The notes under the pieces were generated by a model, which worked only from the letters and a program-made list of their open reading frames with translations, was not told the DNA's origin and ran no database searches. Positions 12,640 through 23,771 of a DNA stretch of 64,000 nucleotides are shown here, one piece after another. The position numbers were made by a program, and so were the translations under genes. The stretch is taken from NCBI GenBank assembly GCA_022579005.1, contig MU401619.1:23705-87704 (forward strand), in the 5' to 3' direction. Each line of letters begins with the position of its first letter. The stretch's first letter is position 1. The DNA is from Poronia punctata. Lineage: Eukaryota; Ascomycota; Sordariomycetes; Xylariales; Xylariaceae.

Positions 12640-13425
12640 CTTTTTCCCTCTTGCTATTCAAAAATAAGTTTCCCTGATCCTAGAGTTTCTGATGTCTTGG
12701 TGTGCCGAGGGAACTCTCGGGGACATCCGAAAGTGTGTCCTGAATAAGTAAGTATTTGCTTTATATGAGTTTATCAGCACCCATATAAAAACATGTATAG
12801 GTAAAAGCTGACAGAGATGGGAAACATACACCAAAGTCTAACCTAGATCGAGATAAGAATCAGGATGCTACACAATGGTACGGAAAGAGAAATTACCCTA
12901 AGAAATCAAGCTTGTGGGATACAGTAATAGGAACAATTAAAATAGGAGATACTCTCCAAGAAAGCTCTCTTATCCTCTCCTCTCTCCTCTCCGTTCTTAG
13001 CCGGCGATCTAGCGAGGACGAGGCAAGTATAGGTATCTTTCTGTCTTGACCCCACCTTCCCCTTTCCCCCTCTCTTGTCTACGTCGCTTATCTCTCCAGT
13101 GGGGTTGTTACATGCATATTGTAGTCAGTATAATGAAGGCACAGGTAGAGTTGAGTGCGACTTATCGCTTCTTTATTTCTGGCCACGGCCATTTAAAGCG
13201 ATCTATGTACGTCGTTGATTTCATGTTGTGTTACTCGACTGTATTGGCACATGACGGGCCGATGTATGATTAGCGTCACCCAACACTTTCAGATACATAT
13301 CTACCTACCTTGTCGGTTGCATTTTATATACAGGTAACATTTAGTTATATGTATTTGCCTTGTCGAGTCGGTATTTCATCAGGATTCTTGTAAAAAGCGC
13401 GATTAGTTGAATCACCTCGCTCAAA
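12640..13425. promoter_or_regulatory. Shared divergent promoter of the thymine-salvage pair, with GATA sites
   Basis: This 786-bp stretch separates the two start codons and must hold both promoters. It carries four GATAAG/CTTATC hexamers (12852-12857, 12969-12974, 13087-13092, 13161-13166), the core recognised by AreA/NIT2-type nitrogen regulators. A strong CT-rich tract at about 12965-13005, typical of filamentous-fungus core promoters, lies between them. Nitrogen control is an inference from the sites and from the pathway. Confidence 0.6.
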
Positions 13426-14577
13426 ATGGAGTCAGCAGCGGTGAGGAGTGAAGGACTCGTTATTCCTGTAGGTTAAAGTGCATCTCCCTGTTCTTTCTAG
13501 GGGGGGCGCAGGATGACTGACGGGTCGAGCGACGATTATTAGCTCATTGACTTCTCATCGTTTTTGAACGGAACAGCGGAGCAACGAAAAGAGACGGCCA
13601 ATGCAATCCTCCACGGATTTCAAACCGCAGGCTTCATCTACCTAAAGGGTCTCCCCGTCACGTCAGAGTATCGGAAGCATGTGTTTCAGACGTCGGCCAA
13701 GTACTTTAGGCTACCCCTCGAAACAAAAATGTCGCACTGCTGGACGACGGCCGAGGCGAATCGGGGGTACTCGGCGCCGGGTCGCGAGAAGACCACGACA
13801 CTGACAAACCCAGAGGAAGTGAAGAAACTACGAGACGCAGCGCCGGACCTAAAGGAAAGCCTGGAGATCGGACGCGAGGGTGAGCCGGGTCATCCAAACC
13901 ACTGGCCCGAGGAGGAAGGCGAGTTGGTGGGCTTCAAGCAGACGATGCTCGAGTTCCACGAGAAATGCAAATACCTACATACTGAAGTGATGCGCGCCAT
14001 CGCAGTTGGTCTGGGCATTGATGAGACCTGGTTCGACTCTTATACCGATGTCGGCGACAACACCCTGCGTCTCCTACATTACCCCGAGGTCAAGAAGGAC
14101 GTCTTCACCATCAACCCAGGCCAAGTACGTGCCGGTGCCCATAGCGACTACGGCTCCATCACCTTGCTCTTCCAAGATTCCAGGGGCGGGCTGCAGGTCA
14201 AGAGCCCAACCGGCGTCTTCGTCGACGCCACACCCATCGAGGATACTTGCGTAGTCAACGCCGGGGATTTGTTGGCGCGGTGGAGTAACGATAATATCAA
14301 GAGCACTATACACCGTGTCGTCGAACCGCCTGCGGGTGACGGTGACGTCTATCCTGCCCGGTATAGCATCGCGTACGTTCTTTCCCCGCTAGGCTTGCTT
14401 GCTTGCTTGCTCGCTGATAGGGACTCTAACTTGAAATGTCACAGGTACTTCTGCAACCCCAACTTCAAGAGCCATATTGAAGCCATCCCTGGCACGTACG
14501 AGACAGAGAAGGATAGGAAATATCCAGGCGTCAACAGCGGGGACTACCTCGTCCAGAGATTGACCACAACCTACTAA
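13426..14577 (+). CDS. Thymine 7-hydroxylase (thymine dioxygenase)
   Basis: Fe(II)/2-oxoglutarate dioxygenase that oxidises the methyl group of thymine in three steps to uracil-5-carboxylate. Exons 13426-13467, 13543-14372 and 14445-14577 give 334 aa, the usual family length. The 14-residue first exon (MESAAVRSEGLVIP) has an excellent start context (TCAAAATGG) and joins LIDFSSFLNG after intron 1. Fe ligands are H214 and D216 (AGAHSDYGS) and H271 (KSTIHRVVEPP); R287 in PARYSIAY binds 2-oxoglutarate. RGYSAPGREK and the C-terminal segment with GINSG/GVNSG-like text match the Neurospora enzyme as I remember it. Intron 2 (14373-14444) is 72 bp and contains no in-frame stop, so retention would add 24 residues inside the fold; the splice restores IAYFCNPN. 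The partner enzyme is encoded divergently. Confidence 0.95.
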
Positions 14578-15276
14578 GACAATACTGTCTTATTAGCAAG
14601 AAAATAAACCAAGTATGAACTGTAGCCTTCGATGCTTGTGATATGAGCACAAGACCGCGCGTTCTTGTACTCGTAGGTATACCGCCTTGGCATAGGAAGG
14701 TAACAAAACAAGCACGTAGAATGCCTTTCCAAGTGGACAGTCAAAGTTGACGCGTAAATAACTTGGGGTAGGTTGCCCAGTTGACGTGAATAGATATGCC
14801 AACGGCTCGTTGCGAGCGATATCTTTGTATTACAGTAGGTAGGTACTCAGTATGACTCAAGTGACAATATAAATACTACTCGATACGGTTAGCCCCCTCA
14901 TTTCCTACATTGTACACGTACATACCTCTTTTCAAAATTCAGGGTCCTTTAAGGAATACCATGAGCAAGTACACGTAGTTTCCCACTATGTTGTACTGTC
15001 GAGGCCAAGCCCTGACTCTGACGACATCCATACTGTGGACTTAGGTTGCCTGGATACTTGTAGGTACTTGTAGAAGGGAATCATCACGTAAGAATTCCGA
15101 TACACGTAATTTCAAGTGGGGTCATCGATTCCAGCCCTACAGATTCCAGAATGGCACTCTAGCTCAGGAACATCTTTTAGCATGATTCAATAATCTAACC
15201 TAAACCATTCAGTCCCTTTGTCTCATCTCGAACCAAATTCCAGTCATTTCTCTCTCCCGGGCGATGTGAAGAAAGA
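14578..15276. other. Intergenic, no gene seen
   Basis: 3' UTR of thymine 7-hydroxylase and promoter of the DUF676 gene. It contains several TAGGTA/GTACTTG words and one TACTCGTA octamer at 14668-14675. No other feature is supported. Confidence 0.6.
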
Positions 15277-16750
15277 ATGAAGAAGACATTACTATTATGT
15301 TTCATCCACGGCTTCAAGGTAAGAACGGTCCATGTACTTCATCAATCGACCGGTTCCTGTTCAAACCCCACCATTTAGACTACCTACCTCATCACATCTA
15401 CGTCTATTTACGTCTATCTAGAGAAAGCCCCGATCCCATCTCCCATATCCAATTATTAATGTCCTTATTCTCCTTTCGATTAAATATGCAGATGCTCCCT
15501 CGAATAAGCCCCGATGGGGTACACCCCTCTTGAAAGACCTCGAAATAACTAACCAAAGAGAAAACAACAACATAGGGAGGTGAAGACACCTTTGGCTCCA
15601 AGTCGGAATTCGCCCAACATCTCGCCGCCCTCCTAAGCGCCTCCCTTCCTAAAATCGACGTACGCGCCGTAACCTACCCACGCTACGACACACGCGGCGA
15701 CTTAGCAGAATGCGTCAGCCGTTTCCGCGACTGGCTTTTGGAGCGCGTCATCGATCTCGAAGTAGCCAACGGCACACCCTCTCCGACCGTTGACCCCTCG
15801 GTGCACACGATTCTGATCGGCCATTCTATGGGCGGCATAGTGGCCGCCGATACCGTCATCGGACTTGCAAACGAGAAACCTATCCCCGTCGATGGAGAAC
15901 CTGCCCGAGACCCAGACGGGTTGAATTCCTTGATGTTTCCCTACATACAAGGTGTCCTGGCCTTTGATACACCTTATCTCGGCATCGCGCCGGGGGTCGT
16001 GGCGCATGGCGCAGAGAGCCACTACAACAATGCCGCCGCGGCCATATCGCAGCTCAGTGGACTCTCGAGCGTCATCTGGGGTTCTACTGCGAACGAAAAC
16101 ACGGGCGACAGAAGAAGTAAAAGCATAAAACAACCCGTAGGGGCGCTTCCGCCTCCCCCGACAGACGAAAAGCCCAAGAATAACTGGGGAAAGATGGCCA
16201 TGTTTGCAGGCGCAGTTGGTGCTGTAGCTGCTGGTGGCGCGGCCGCGTACGTCAACCGAAATCAAATCACAACGGGCTGGTCATGGGTATCATCCCATCT
16301 CGAGTTCGTCGGTTGCTTAGCGCGCGGCGAGGAGCTGAAAGAGCGTGTAACCAGCATGGTGCGATTAAATAAGGAGCTAGGTATTGGGTTCGCGAACTTG
16401 TACACCAGACTAGGCAAAGCTGCCTCTTCGAAGCAAGTTAGCATGGTTGGCACCGTGCTAGGTAATCAGAGGACATTTTGCAATTTGCCTTCCAAGTTGG
16501 CTGCGGGCGAATGGAGGGAAGCTGTCAACGATGCTGCGACTGACGAAGCTGGTGCGCATATGGGTATGTTCCCCCCTTCCCTTGCCGTCTCAACCATCGG
16601 ATCAAGGTGCTGACTGGTTGGCTAGCTATGTTTGAACAAAAAGAGAATCCAGGATATTCGAAACTATCCGAAGACGCAAAGAACCTGATCGTATCCTGGA
16701 CCAAGAACGAATGGTATGAAACGAGCACTCGAGGAGACATCGAGGAGTAA
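15277..16750 (+). CDS. DUF676-type alpha/beta hydrolase (putative lipase/esterase)
   Basis: Exons 15277-15318, 15576-16563 and 16626-16750 give 384 aa. The first exon encodes MKKTLLLCFIHGFK, the beta-strand and HGF oxyanion segment; the 257-bp intron 1 joins it to GGEDTFGSKSEFAQHL in phase. The nucleophile elbow GHSMGG is at residues 96-101 (Ser98), and AFDTPYLG follows near 143-148, as in DUF676/PGAP1-like serine hydrolases. A proline-rich linker and one hydrophobic stretch (about residues 221-239, Ala/Gly-rich) suggest membrane attachment. Intron 3' (16564-16625) restores MFEQKENPGYSKL at the C-terminus. Substrate is not known; a lipid or GPI-type ester is a guess from the fold. It converges on PHS1, 271 bp away. 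Confidence 0.85.
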
Positions 16751-17021
16751 AACATTATCCTTACTTGCGTTATTATTCTTTTTCTTCATTGTACATGTTT
16801 CGACTCGTTTGCCCTACATCCCTCTTGTCTAATCATGTCTATACCCCTTTTCGCGTCTTCCCTTTTTGTTTTATAGAATACACATTATAGGTCGTTTTTA
16901 GATAATAGGGAAAGCCTCCGTCGTGCTCTATAAAGGATCCGCATTGCGTAACGTAACTCTTGTCGTATAGCTGTCGCGACTATTTATTTACGTCTCGTTA
17001 TCGGTAGGGGCCGTATGTTAT

Positions 17022-17854
17022 TTACTGGGTCTTCTTGTTTGACCCCTTGAGGACCTTGCGTCGCTGGGCCATCATGTGGGTATAGAGAATATAGGCAGCT
17101 AGAAAATGTGCAAGTTAGCAAAACGGGAACTTCCAGAGCGCGAACCCTGCCAATCCGAAGATGAAAAATCGCATAAATCAAGGGGGAAGATAGACTTACA
17201 GGGCGGGTAAACAAAAAGCACATAACCCCACAGGATCCAGGCATACGTCTCACTAAACCTCATAGCGAGGGGAACGGCCTTCCAGATCAACCAAGCCTCA
17301 CTCGAGATACCCAGGGGATACAAGATGAAGAAGGCATGATATCTCAACCAATGCAGCAATCTCGGCTCCCGTCCAAACGTAAGCGTAAGCGCGAAATAGC
17401 TGTACCGAATAACCTCTGTAATGGACCAGGCGACCAGCATCGACGTATAGGCGGGGTTACCGCCCAGCGAGGGGAATAGATGGGTTATACCCCAGACGAT
17501 GGCGTAGCGAGAGAATACTTGCATGAATGTTGTAAAGAAGGGGGCGCGAACGATTCCTTTTTGGGGGGGTCAGTTAGTTTAATTTATTTCATTCCTGGGA
17601 AAGAAGGGGGGGGGGGGGGGGTTGTTCTTACCGAAAAGCGAATGGAACACTTCCATCCCAGCAAGTGTTTGTGTCCATTTGCAGAAATCGCCGACGGCTA
17701 GGTAGGCGAAGTGGCGGCTGTATTTGACGTTTACGCCGACGATGCGCACGAGCACGGTTGCCCAGAGGACGGCGGATAGCGCATTGTATAGGACCAGATA
17801 GGTAGTTTTTATGGGGGAGGATTTTCGGGGTGGTTTTGATGTTGATGGTGCCAT
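17022..17854 (-). CDS. PHS1: Very-long-chain (3R)-3-hydroxyacyl-CoA dehydratase
   Basis: Integral ER membrane enzyme of the PTPLA/HACD family, the third step of the very-long-chain fatty-acid elongation cycle needed for sphingolipids. Exons 17854-17632, 17556-17200 and 17098-17022 give 218 aa, almost the yeast Phs1 length. The catalytic Tyr154 and Glu161 lie in YPLGISSE, with the family spacing of seven. Other conserved text is YLVLYNALSAVLW, TQTLAGMEVFHS, SRYAIVWGITHLF, WSITEVIRYSYF and the basic C-terminal tail after YTHMMAQRRK, a likely ER-retention signal. Intron 1 (17557-17631) contains a 16-base C run in the transcript (G run at 17606-17621), an unusual homopolymer that may also be a sequencing hazard. 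Intron 2 is 17099-17199. Confidence 0.93.
17606..17621. repeat. G16 homopolymer in PHS1 intron 1
   Basis: Sixteen consecutive G on the plus strand, which is a C run in the pre-mRNA of PHS1 just upstream of the intron's branch site. Confidence 0.95.
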
Positions 17855-18282
17855 GATTTCAGTTTGCTTTTTTTTTTTTTGTTCGAGTTTATGTTTTGGT
17901 CGCAAGTACGGAAAGGAAAAGAAAAAGAGGAAGGAATGTAATGAAGATGAAGTTTCCCTGATGAGTCCGAGGCTAGACTTGACTACAGAACACCCCCCTT
18001 GGCTAGTTTTTTTTTTTAGAGAAACCGTTTGTTGAGATGCGAGACTGGCCCCATCAATTAGACCCATCTAGGTACATTATGTAATGCAAGGTACAAGACA
18101 GGGATGAAATGGTTCCAGAACACCACAGTACAGTATCTCCGACTATTTACACGGTATAAGGTACATGAACATCCGGGGCAAGTGGTTCCCACGAACTACA
18201 CGTAACATTGGACCCTGAAAACCACCAAACCTGGTGTTACAATATGCCAATATCCATCCCATTCTTTCTTTACTCAAAGGAT
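17855..18282. other. Intergenic, no gene seen
   Basis: Promoter and 5' UTR of PHS1 plus the 3' region of the DUF7918 gene; both are on the minus strand. Two T-runs (about 17869-17880 and 18008-18017) are present. No other feature is seen. Confidence 0.6.
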
Positions 18283-19771
18283 TCAATCACTGGTGAGATC
18301 GATAAAAGAAATATGTTTAGGTTGGGGGGCAACACTTGTACTTGTACTTGTGCTTGTACCTGTACGTTTGGCTGTGAAGTGTCGCTTGACTGGAGGTTTC
18401 ACATCTTCTTCTTCGTCTTTGCTGTCTAGTTTTCGAACCAAAGGCTTTGACTTGGTATCGGAGAGATTTGGGTTCTCTTGCTTGATTTCATCCTTGGTCT
18501 TGACTTTTATTTCTGCGTTGGACTCGTTCTTGATCTTCTTGTCCTTTTCCCGGATATTGTTAGTTGGAAGATTGATAATGTCGGTACCTCGAGGGAAAGA
18601 CAGGTGCTTACTTTGGCCTGGTGGTATTGTTTAAGAGCAACTGTTAAGTTCATGTTAGTGAGGCCTTCTGATGAGGCGAATAGAATGCGGATTCTTGCTT
18701 GGTAGGGATATATTCTGTTTTGTCCTGCCCTAGTTGTGCCTGTGGACCAGACCCTGGACAAGAATGTCAGGAAAGAAAATAATAAACATACAAAGTTGCA
18801 TCTCTGCTAGCGATAGATGGCCGAAAGACTCATTGTTGGGTCTTTTGGGAATGATCAAAGCCTGCTCTAATTTATCTGGAGAGCAAATCGAGTCAGCTAC
18901 AACCAGACATTTCATAAGAACAGAGACGAGATAGGTACAAACCCCTTGATCGATACAAGAAATTAAAAACGCCAATGGGACGTCTATCGGGAGGCAGGTA
19001 GTCACATACAGCTCTTGTTGGCTGCTCGATGTCTTCCATATGTGTGAATCTAGACAAGAAATGAGAGTAAGTATAAAGAGACCAACAAACGGCGTTTTCT
19101 GGCAAAAAAGGAAAGTTTACTTGGTGCCATGAGAAATAGAACCACCATGAGCAGACTTTTCACCCTGTCTCAGAAGGTTTCCGTCATGACTACCTGCAAA
19201 CGTATGCTGAACCTTCATGGCAGGTCTCCGACCGACTTCAATCTTGCGAGAGATGGTGACGGTGATTGTACCCGTTTGTCTGCAGATTCTCTGTTTCTTG
19301 TCGTAGGGGCTTTCGTCTTCTTCTTTAACTAGGAACAAGGATACAATGTTAAACCCATCATGAGAACCGGGGAAGACTGGCAACAAACATACCAGTCTCA
19401 ACAGCAGCAAACTGCAACTTGGACCTCGTCCACTGCTTAGTAACAGGCGAATACTCTTCCAGACAATGAATGCTTCCCTCTCTGTGCTCATCGTCATTGC
19501 GCAGGAGACGCGAGATGATGTATTGGCCGTCTACCTGGGCTCGGGCGGAAATCATGTGCTCGACAGGACCCCAGTTGTAATTGTTGTTGACTCTGATCTT
19601 GATGACAAACTCGGCGCCGTCGATGCACTCGATGTATTTTGTCACGGATGGGCTGAGGCGAAGTTTGGAATACTTGGCTTTCTCCTCTTGGTCGGGTTCG
19701 TATTCGATGCAGTCTTTTCCATCGACCTGCACGGTTACTTCCACGCCCGGGACGGCGTTGAGGACGGCCAT
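18283..19771 (-). CDS. DUF7918-domain protein
   Basis: Fungus-specific protein of unknown function. Six exons: 19771-19393, 19328-19121, 19049-18943, 18875-18792, 18640-18612 and 18543-18283, total 355 aa with all phases consistent. The start MAVLNAVPGVEVTVQVDGK is typical of the family; an in-frame ATG at 19924 would add an unrelated hydrophobic leader, so I reject it. The family core continues through TKYIECIDGAEFVIKI, the GVFNFLYRS segment and IIPKRP. The C-terminus is highly charged (DSKDEEEDVKPPVKR), then has a Thr-Ser repeat coded by TTGTAC-like units (about 18335-18366), and ends FIDLTSD, resembling a SUMO-interacting motif. The short exon 5 (29 bp) and its 151-bp upstream intron are the least certain; an alternative acceptor at about 18760 would lengthen it. 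Confidence 0.8.
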
Positions 19772-21948
19772 TGTGGTGGGCAGCACGGGATGTACCTTAT
19801 GCACGCTGGCTTGATGGTTTTGATGACTGGAACGAAAATACGATGTGGGCATGCGGCAGGGAAAAGGAGATGATGAATAAACAACAACAAGAATAATTAA
19901 AAAGAACGACGTTTTATATGCCAACTACAAGAGGGTATTAGGTAGGTTAGTTGTGTGTGCAAAGAATAACGTCGAGGCGTGTATCTAACCTTAGCAGAAC
20001 ATCTATCCACCTAGACATGTAGGTACATATTGGAGAGAGGGTAGCTAGTCACGAAGAATGTATGTGTTTATGCCCAAGCACCATGATAATTGGGACTCGG
20101 ATAGGCTATTTTAGTTAACATAAAGTATAAAGACAGCAATGAGCTACTGGAGAAGTATCTTTATACATATTGGTGTACATCTTGACATCCCTTGGCCTTG
20201 ACGACGGTGCTTGCTAAAAGGTACCTACCACCAAGACAGCAATAAGCCTGTACCTACATTGGTAAGATATATCCGGACTTCTATCTGCTGATGCAAAGCT
20301 TCTGGGTTTTAGTTTACTTGTTGCACTCAACATCCGTAATATCACTTGCCAACTACCCTGACAAGGTGGTAAAGCTGTTGATCAACAGCAATTCAGCGTT
20401 CAGGTTGCCTACCAAATCAAAAGGGAATCCAAGTTCTATAACATGTCTATGGTATATAAAATTATATTAGTATATTATCAGAAAATATTACTTTACTAGA
20501 CTTGCGGCTCCACGTCTACTGCCCCTACCAAGTGTTAATCTGGTTACATTACAGACTCATGCTGACACTGGATTCATTGTATATGCGGATGTCACATGTA
20601 ACTGTGAGGCTTAAGTTGCCTAAATCTCCTGCGTCTTCTGTCTGTGGTCATGTCCCTCAAAGTAGACCGACCACTAAGGCCAATAGAATAACCCGCCGCG
20701 GCAACTGGTAATCAAATTCTTGTTGTTTCCAGGTAGCCGGTAAGAGACTCGCCGCCTCAGGCAGCATCTCTAGCATAATAGCAGAGCAGGTAGAGGTTTG
20801 CAGTGCACTGGGCTAACATACAGAAGATGAAAGTGTAGCCTGCGGTTGAAGGCATAGAATACGCTGGCTTGCCGGGCTAGGATAGGAGACAGATGTGCGA
20901 TTTTAAACATACACACATGCACGTACTCGGTAGCAGTCAGTACACACATTTTCTTTCCAACATGATTGATTGTTCCCTTACATGGAAAGTGACTCTAGTC
21001 ATGTTTTGCTACTTGAGCGACGTTGCTGACAAGTAAGACCTGAACTAATAGATTGATTGGAAATGGACTATGGCAATAAGACGTAAACATTGTTTTCTTG
21101 GGGAATATACCTACCTTTAGCATCTTGACCAGTGTAGAGCTAGGCAGGCATTGTTAACTGCTTCTAGGATAGCAAAGGTTGGGGAAATAAAACTTCCCTT
21201 GTTCGAGGCAGTCACGCAGTGTATCTACCCAAAATTTCAACAAGCACCAGTTTCTTTTCGTTAGAGAAAATCAAAGTGTCAAGGCTGTTGGTGATTCTCA
21301 TATATCACGCTCCTTATCTTGCGGGCTCGGAATACAACTCAGCCACTGCAAATTCTCTGTGCTGCAACCTGATTGCGAAAAAGCGCTGCATGCAAATACA
21401 CCTTTTGATGAAACACCATCACTACGAGTACGAGTGGAAGTAGCAGTTGCAACCTACCACCCTACTAGGTATGATGTAGTTGCTCTTTCCGGTCAAGCTT
21501 AAACCTTTTTAGGCAAGGGTGAGAAAGGTGGCTGTGGCAGAAATCCGAACGAAGCGAATTACCCCATCCCGCCAAGACTCCAGCTGGAGGCTTGGTTCAA
21601 GACTTGCAGACAACACCAGGCATCATCACAGCCCTATCGGGGGGAGAACCAATGGTAATTCGAGTAGAGGCCGACCAAGGTATGCAACTTGGGTATGGTG
21701 AATTCATCGCACAGCCTGTTTTCCCAGTCTCACGCAGTCAGCTAACAGAATCCGACTACTGAACTCAGCGCCCCATTGATGGAGTTTACGAGTAGAGAGG
21801 AACATATAAACTGTCGCAACCCTCCGAGGGGACTGGTTATTTACATTGTGCTTCCTATCGCCAGTTGCTAACTCGGGCACAATACTGTACCCTTTTCTCT
21901 GCTTCGATCCAACCGTCAAGTTACTTACTCTTACGCACTTGGTCAATC
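19772..21948. other. 2.2-kb intergenic region, no gene seen
   Basis: Divergent spacer between the DUF7918 gene and the 302-aa gene. Contains scattered TAGGTA words and TACGAGTA octamers at 21423 and 21787. I see no RNA gene or credible ORF. Confidence 0.6.
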
Positions 21949-22857
21949 ATGCCATCATTTGAACTTCCAACCCCTACAAATAACACCCCCGAGGCAAACA
22001 TGCGTCCCCGGCCCATCAGGCGTGCCTCCTGGGACCAACCAAAGGAGAGATACATGGGTCGTGCCCCTCCGCATCCCGACATGGACGACGACAGAGACGT
22101 AGATAATTCAGACTTGGAATCCTTGTTCAGTTTGCATGAGAGGATGCCCGACATATCCAATAAATTCGGCAGGAAACAACTTACTGTCGAAGACGGGCGC
22201 AGCACAGTTTACGAAGCCTGGGAGTTAACCCGCCTAGACGAAAAACATGAGCTGCAATCATTCAAGACATTTTGTGGCATTCGCTACAGCCGCGCCTATG
22301 TAACCCGCGGTGGAGGCGTCATGACGAAAGCCGCCTATGAATATGAGCAAGGAGAACTTGCCGACATGCTCGACAGTGCCGTGCGCCTACACACGCACCC
22401 CCACCGGACCTACCAGCAAGACCTCGCCAACCGCGTCTCCCGACTCCCCACCCGTCTCCAGGAGGTGCTCGAGAATATGTTGGATGACAGGATCGGTGCA
22501 TCAAATGGTAGTCCCTATCACAAGCGGGAATGGCAGGTCATCTTCCTCCAGCCAAAGGAACGTCACATAGCCGGGTCCAAGCCGGAACGCAGCTTTTCTC
22601 TCCTTAAAAAAGCGCCCGCTACCAAGTCCATCTTCGTCATCTTCCAAGGCTCCGTGGTCAAGTCAACCAAAGACGTCGACGGATGGAGGGGATATGACCT
22701 CGACACGAACCCCTGGTGTAAGGCTGACGCGTACGCCACGAGAGAACAAAGACGGGAGAGGAATGAGTACCTTAAGAGGAAGGAGAGGGCGGCAAGAGAA
22801 GCACCTTACTTACGACGCCCTCTTCCGCATCCGGATCGCATGCAATCGACCGACTAA
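21949..22857 (+). CDS. Unrecognised 302-aa protein
   Basis: Single open frame of 302 aa from ATG at 21949 (context AATCATGCC). I do not recognise the family. It has no signal peptide or membrane segment. The N-terminal ~45 residues are Pro/Arg-rich and probably disordered; the middle is mixed, with one hydrophobic strand (SIFVIFQGSVV, about residues 225-235); the last 45 residues are a strongly charged likely helix (REQRRERNEYLKRKERAARE). Codon use and GC content look like neighbouring genes, which argues for a real gene. The frame is also open upstream to 21865, but no better start is seen. No functional inference is justified. Confidence 0.6.
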   Translation: MPSFELPTPTNNTPEANMRPRPIRRASWDQPKERYMGRAPPHPDMDDDRDVDNSDLESLFSLHERMPDISNKFGRKQLTVEDGRSTVYEAWELTRLDEKHELQSFKTFCGIRYSRAYVTRGGGVMTKAAYEYEQGELADMLDSAVRLHTHPHRTYQQDLANRVSRLPTRLQEVLENMLDDRIGASNGSPYHKREWQVIFLQPKERHIAGSKPERSFSLLKKAPATKSIFVIFQGSVVKSTKDVDGWRGYDLDTNPWCKADAYATREQRRERNEYLKRKERAAREAPYLRRPLPHPDRMQSTD

Positions 22858-23730
22858 TCCTATCACCACAATCACAACCACAATCATAACCACAACCACA
22901 ACAAATCCCCGTCCTTGATCCGATTCTCTTGGTCAACTTTTGACCTTGATGGGCAATGTATCGATGGGTGGCCATCCGAGACCCCCCCCCAACCCACATA
23001 TTACCATTTCATGCCTTCTTTGCTTCTGATCGCATTGCGGCGCACAACACAGAGGAATGAGACACGAACATTTGACGACGAAAACGATGCATATTCAAAT
23101 TCAATAAATCCACGATTTCCCCTCACTTTTAGATTGGATGATTCCCCACGCGTTCGAGGCCTGCCCGATTAAAATGTCACGGGGACTGGAGGTTATAGTA
23201 GATATTTATTATGTAGCACTCAACATTGTCGGGTTGCATTCGTTTAAGATAGCGTCATATAGCGTCATGCGGAGAATATACCACCTACCGTCACACTTAC
23301 CACATATCTTATCTACTTGATCTTTGAAACCCTTGAAAAAAAGGATGCGGGAGCGGGATAGGTACTTGCTTAGGCTTTCGTAATGCTTCATTCGTAGGTA
23401 ATTAAGCTCGACCCCTTTGCGGTAGGGATACCTTATAATTATCTAGTATTTACCTATCTAGATCATATTATGAAGATTAAAGTTGGCCTGGCGTTGCTTG
23501 CCCAAAAACGGGAAAACCCGGGGACCGGATCTGACCGACCGACAGCCGCGGCGGTAGCGTCCGTCACCCTGATTGCTAGACTACGAGTAGCAAAACGAAG
23601 ATTCTAATTCTAAATCTAACCTAACGAATAGGGTTAAAAATGGTGGTACTACTGTTTGAGAGTTTTCTGTATCGGTAGCCCCCCTGCTTGTCACCTGTCC
23701 AATTGCTTGCGAGCTTTACTCGTATAGATG

Positions 23731-23771
<41 letters not shown>

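Noticed and set aside
19772..19924. Upstream in-frame ATG of the DUF7918 gene with a hydrophobic leader
   Set aside because: The family starts at MAVL; the extension is low complexity and lies in AT-rich leader DNA.
23733..23768. Possible CRISPR-like or structured repeat
   Set aside because: Plain AC microsatellite without spacers; CRISPR does not occur in fungi.
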